Position numbers and translations under genes: made by a program. Shown here piece by piece: positions 61,768-64,000 of a DNA stretch of 64,000 nt. Under the pieces are notes generated by a model that ran no database searches, was not told where the DNA came from, and saw nothing but the letters and a program-made list of their open reading frames with translations. The stretch lies in assembly GCA_004322005.1 (NCBI GenBank), contig SCRF01000104.1, positions 1 to 64,000 on the forward strand, given 5' to 3'. This DNA comes from Rhodanobacter sp. Its GTDB lineage: Bacteria; Pseudomonadota; Gammaproteobacteria; Xanthomonadales; Rhodanobacteraceae. Position 1 is the stretch's first letter. The number at the start of each line of letters is the position of its first letter.

Positions 61768-62610
61768 ATGGGTTTCATGCAGGTCCTGCAACAGGCCTGG
61801 CGGCGCAACGACTCGCTGGTCTGCGTCGGGCTCGACCCGGAGCCCGCGAAGTTCCCCGCGCAGCTGCGTGACCAGCCCGATGCGGTGTTCGGCTTTTGCG
61901 CCGCCATCGTCGACGCCACCGCCGACCTGGTCTGCGCGTTCAAGCCGCAGATCGCGCACTTCGCCGCGCTGCGCGGAGAAGATGCGCTGGAACGGCTGAT
62001 CGCGCACATCCACGAGAAACATCCCGGCGTGCCGGTGATCCTCGACGCCAAGCGCGGCGACATCGGCAGCACGGCGCAGCATTACCTCAGCGAGGCATTC
62101 GACCGCTACCGGGCCGACGCGGTGACGCTGAACCCTTACCTGGGCCGCGACTCGATCCAGCCGTTCCTGGACCGCGCCGACAAGGGCGTGATCCTGCTCT
62201 GCCGCACTTCCAACCCCGGCAGCGCCGACCTGCAGGATCTCACCGTGTCCGACGGGAACGGCGGCGGCAAACCGCTGTATCAGCGCGTGGCGCAGATCGT
62301 CGCACGCGACTGGAACACCCACGGCAACTGCGCCCTGGTTACCGGCGCCACATGGCCGGAAGAGATCGGCAAGGTCCGCGCGATCGTCGGCAACATGCCC
62401 CTGCTCGTCCCCGGCATCGGCGCCCAGGGCGGCGACGTGGCAGCGGTGGTTCGCCATGGCCGCACGCCCGAGGGGACCGGCCTGATGATCAACTCCTCCC
62501 GCGCGATCCTTTACGCCGGCAGCGGCGAGGATTTCGCACTCAAGGCGCGTTCGGCGACGCAGGCACTGCGCGACGCCATCAATCGCCATCGGCAACTGCC
62601 GGCAAACTGA
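61768..62610 (+). CDS. pyrF: Orotidine 5'-phosphate decarboxylase, type 2
   Basis: A 280-residue enzyme for the last step of UMP synthesis. It has the longer type 2 form: [18 protein letters not shown] at the N-terminus and [20 protein letters not shown]. The catalytic [20 protein letters not shown] has the Asp-Lys-x2-Asp charge array; [15 protein letters not shown] and [20 protein letters not shown] form the phosphate-binding loop. ATG 61768 follows GGAG. Monocistronic, flanked by repeats. Confidence 0.95.
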   Translation: MGFMQVLQQAWRRNDSLVCVGLDPEPAKFPAQLRDQPDAVFGFCAAIVDATADLVCAFKPQIAHFAALRGEDALERLIAHIHEKHPGVPVILDAKRGDIGSTAQHYLSEAFDRYRADAVTLNPYLGRDSIQPFLDRADKGVILLCRTSNPGSADLQDLTVSDGNGGGKPLYQRVAQIVARDWNTHGNCALVTGATWPEEIGKVRAIVGNMPLLVPGIGAQGGDVAAVVRHGRTPEGTGLMINSSRAILYAGSGEDFALKARSATQALRDAINRHRQLPAN

Positions 62611-62679
62611 GCTTTCCTCGATTCACTGGCCGTGCGTTTCCCGCCAGAGAATCTCGAATAATCCGGTTCTTGGCACTTC

Positions 62680-62751
62680 GCAGGAGCGCACCCTGTGCGC
62701 GAAGCTTTTGCCGCACCACAAAAAGCATCGCGCACAGGGTGCGCTCCTACC
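62680..62751. repeat. Family A palindromic repeat
   Basis: Arms GCAGGAGCGCACCCTGTGCG and CGCACAGGGTGCGCTCCTAC between convergent pyrF and def. Confidence 0.88.
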
Positions 62752-62763
62752 ACAGTGCGCCGC

Positions 62764-63300
62764 TCAGCCGTCGCCCAGTTCCTGCCCCGGAAACAGCACC
62801 TCGGTGTAACCGAACTTGCTGAAATCGGTGATTCGCGAGGGGTACAGCCGGCCGATCAGGTGGTCGCACTCGTGCTGCACCACTCGGGCATGGAAACCTT
62901 CGGCGCGGCGGTCGATCGGAGCCCCCCGGGGATCCACGCCCTGGTAGCGGATCATGCTGTAGCGACTGACCGCCCCGCGCAGGCCCGGCACCGAGAGGCA
63001 GCCTTCCCAGCCTTCCTCGAGATCCTGCGACAACGGCGTGATCAGCGGGTTGAGCAGGACCGTCCGCGGCACCGCCGGCGCGTCGGGATAGCGTTCGGAG
63101 CTGTCGAAACCGAAGATCACCAACTGCAGATCCACGCCCAACTGCGGCGCGGCCAATCCCACGCCGTTGGCGGCGTGCATGGTCTCGAACATGTCGGCGA
63201 TCAATGCATCGAGCTCGGCACTGCCGAGCATCGCGTCGGGCACCGGCGGCGCGATGCGCAGCAGGCGCGGGTCCCCCATCTTGAGGATTTCGCGGATCAT
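62764..63300 (-). CDS. def: Peptide deformylase
   Basis: A 178-residue metalloenzyme that removes the formyl group from nascent N-terminal methionine. Motif 1 [10 protein letters not shown], motif 2 [11 protein letters not shown] (metal Cys), motif 3 [12 protein letters not shown] (metal His pair and catalytic Glu) are all intact. ATG 63300 gives [20 protein letters not shown]. It is not beside fmt, as def often is, so it may be a second deformylase copy; some such copies are stress or accessory forms. Confidence 0.96.
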   Translation of the reverse strand: MIREILKMGDPRLLRIAPPVPDAMLGSAELDALIADMFETMHAANGVGLAAPQLGVDLQLVIFGFDSSERYPDAPAVPRTVLLNPLITPLSQDLEEGWEGCLSVPGLRGAVSRYSMIRYQGVDPRGAPIDRRAEGFHARVVQHECDHLIGRLYPSRITDFSKFGYTEVLFPGQELGDG

Positions 63301-63656
63301 GCAATGCCCTCGCAGTGGCCAGATGATGCTCACCTGTGTGCGGCCATGACCGCGCAAACACAAGCCCCGGCGGTCGAACCGCGCAACGGCCGCCGAATGC
63401 CTTCTTCCGCAGATCCCGGAACTGGTCCGGGGCAGCATGGCCGGCATGCATGCGTCGGGCAGGCCACGGCGGATCGGGCACGCACCACGAACTTCATGTG
63501 CGTGGCGAGGCGGCCAGTGTACAACCGGCCAACCGACCGAAGCATGCCGTCGCCTGGCTGGCTATTCGACCAATGGCCAATGCCGAACCGGTCGGTTCGG
63601 GATTGACCTGTGTCGCCTGCAGGATGAATCTTGGGATACCACTCGGGGAAACCATC
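63301..63656. other. Divergent intergenic region def to cstA
   Basis: About 355 bases without a gene, expected to hold both promoters. The inverted repeat CCGAACCG-GT-CGGTTCGG (63583-63600) lies 57 bases before the cstA start and could be an operator. A TTGACC at 63603-63608 is a possible -35 box. No repeat of the dispersed families was seen. Confidence 0.5.
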
Positions 63657-64000
63657 ATGCATACCAGAGCCGCGAACCCACCCAGTCCTGCGGGAAAGAT
63701 CCTGTGGGCCACCATCGCCATCGTCGGCGCGTTCTGCCTGGGCGTGGTCGCCCTGCGCCGCGGCGAACCGATCAATGCCATCTGGCTGGTCGCGGCCGCG
63801 ATGGCGGTGTTCGTCATCGGCTACCGCTTCTACGGCAAATTCATCAACAACTCGGTGCTGCAGCTCGATCCCAGCCGCGCCACGCCGGCCGTGCTGCGCA
63901 ACGACGGACTGGACTACGTACCGACCGACAAGTGGGTGGTGTTCGGCCATCATTTTGCCGCGATTGCCGGTGCCGGTCCGCTGGTCGGTCCGGTGCTGGC
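63657..64000 (+). CDS. cstA: CstA-family carbon starvation/pyruvate transporter, 3' end cut
   Basis: The first 114 codons of a large membrane protein: helix 1 ILWATIAIVGAFCLGVVAL, then helix 2 INAIWLVAAAMAVFVIGYRF, then YGKFINNSVLQLDPSRATPA, and YVPTDKWVVFGHHFAAIAGA with GPLVGPVLA at the window end. This is the hallmark N-terminal region of CstA, a peptide or pyruvate transporter induced on carbon limitation. ATG 63657 has GGGGA upstream. The rest lies outside the window. Confidence 0.95.
   Translation, partial: MHTRAANPPSPAGKILWATIAIVGAFCLGVVALRRGEPINAIWLVAAAMAVFVIGYRFYGKFINNSVLQLDPSRATPAVLRNDGLDYVPTDKWVVFGHHFAAIAGAGPLVGPVL

Overview
The window is a 64 kb stretch of compact, GC-rich chromosome from a gammaproteobacterium. 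I place it in the Xanthomonadales, most likely Rhodanobacteraceae (Rhodanobacter/Dyella-like). This rests on gene content and on dense short palindromic repeats starting with GTAGGAGC; no rRNA, tRNA or other marker gene is present, so it is an inference. Both window ends cut genes: valS on the left, a cstA-like gene on the right.

Layout. 1-11 kb is housekeeping: valS, pssA-holD-rimI, a DUF4124 protein, proS, an H-NS-like protein, and a ThrE-like/NfeD/SPFH membrane operon. 11.2-22.5 kb is one large minus-strand unit: a membrane-fusion adaptor, an ABC ATPase, four MacB/FtsX-like permeases in an A-B-A-B order, a 26-codon small ORF, an NtrC-type activator and an NtrY/NtrB-like kinase. It is headed by a consensus sigma-54 promoter with a perfect 30-bp palindrome about 60-70 bp further upstream. 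This is the best candidate for an undescribed system. 22.7-23.7 kb is a Fur-box/hemP haem-iron locus. 23.8-31.8 kb holds oxidoreductases, a methyltransferase-like membrane protein, two secreted or outer-membrane proteins (one highly repetitive), an S8 protease and an ECF sigma/anti-sigma pair.

31.8-36.5 kb is the class Ia ribonucleotide reductase, nrdA then nrdB. It sits under a promoter bracketed by two NrdR boxes and followed by a cobalamin riboswitch; nrdR itself lies at 58 kb. A GIY-YIG gene flanked by palindromes is inserted between nrdA and nrdB. 36.6-43.4 kb is an accessory region with a gene remnant, a perfect 58-bp palindrome, and a translationally coupled sulfur operon (cysteine desulfurase, ArsR-rhodanese fusion, DsrE-like, sulfide:quinone reductase-like) ending in a damaged cytochrome gene. 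43.4-49.6 kb encodes a BNR/sortilin-like exported protein and a GAF-PAS-GGDEF-EAL protein.

49.7-59.6 kb is a minus-strand riboflavin/thiamine/one-carbon block: glyA-nrdR-ribD, then an FMN riboswitch with an intrinsic terminator ahead of ribE-ribBA, then ldcA, ribH-nusB-GNAT-thiL-pgpA. 59.8-64 kb carries ettA, pyrF, def and the cstA start.

At least six families of short dispersed repeats fill the intergenic gaps. Several have entered genes: an in-frame palindrome in valS, a repeat-coded N-terminus in nrdB, an insertion in ribD, and stop codons of three genes lying inside repeats. No CRISPR array, prophage or intact IS transposase was seen.
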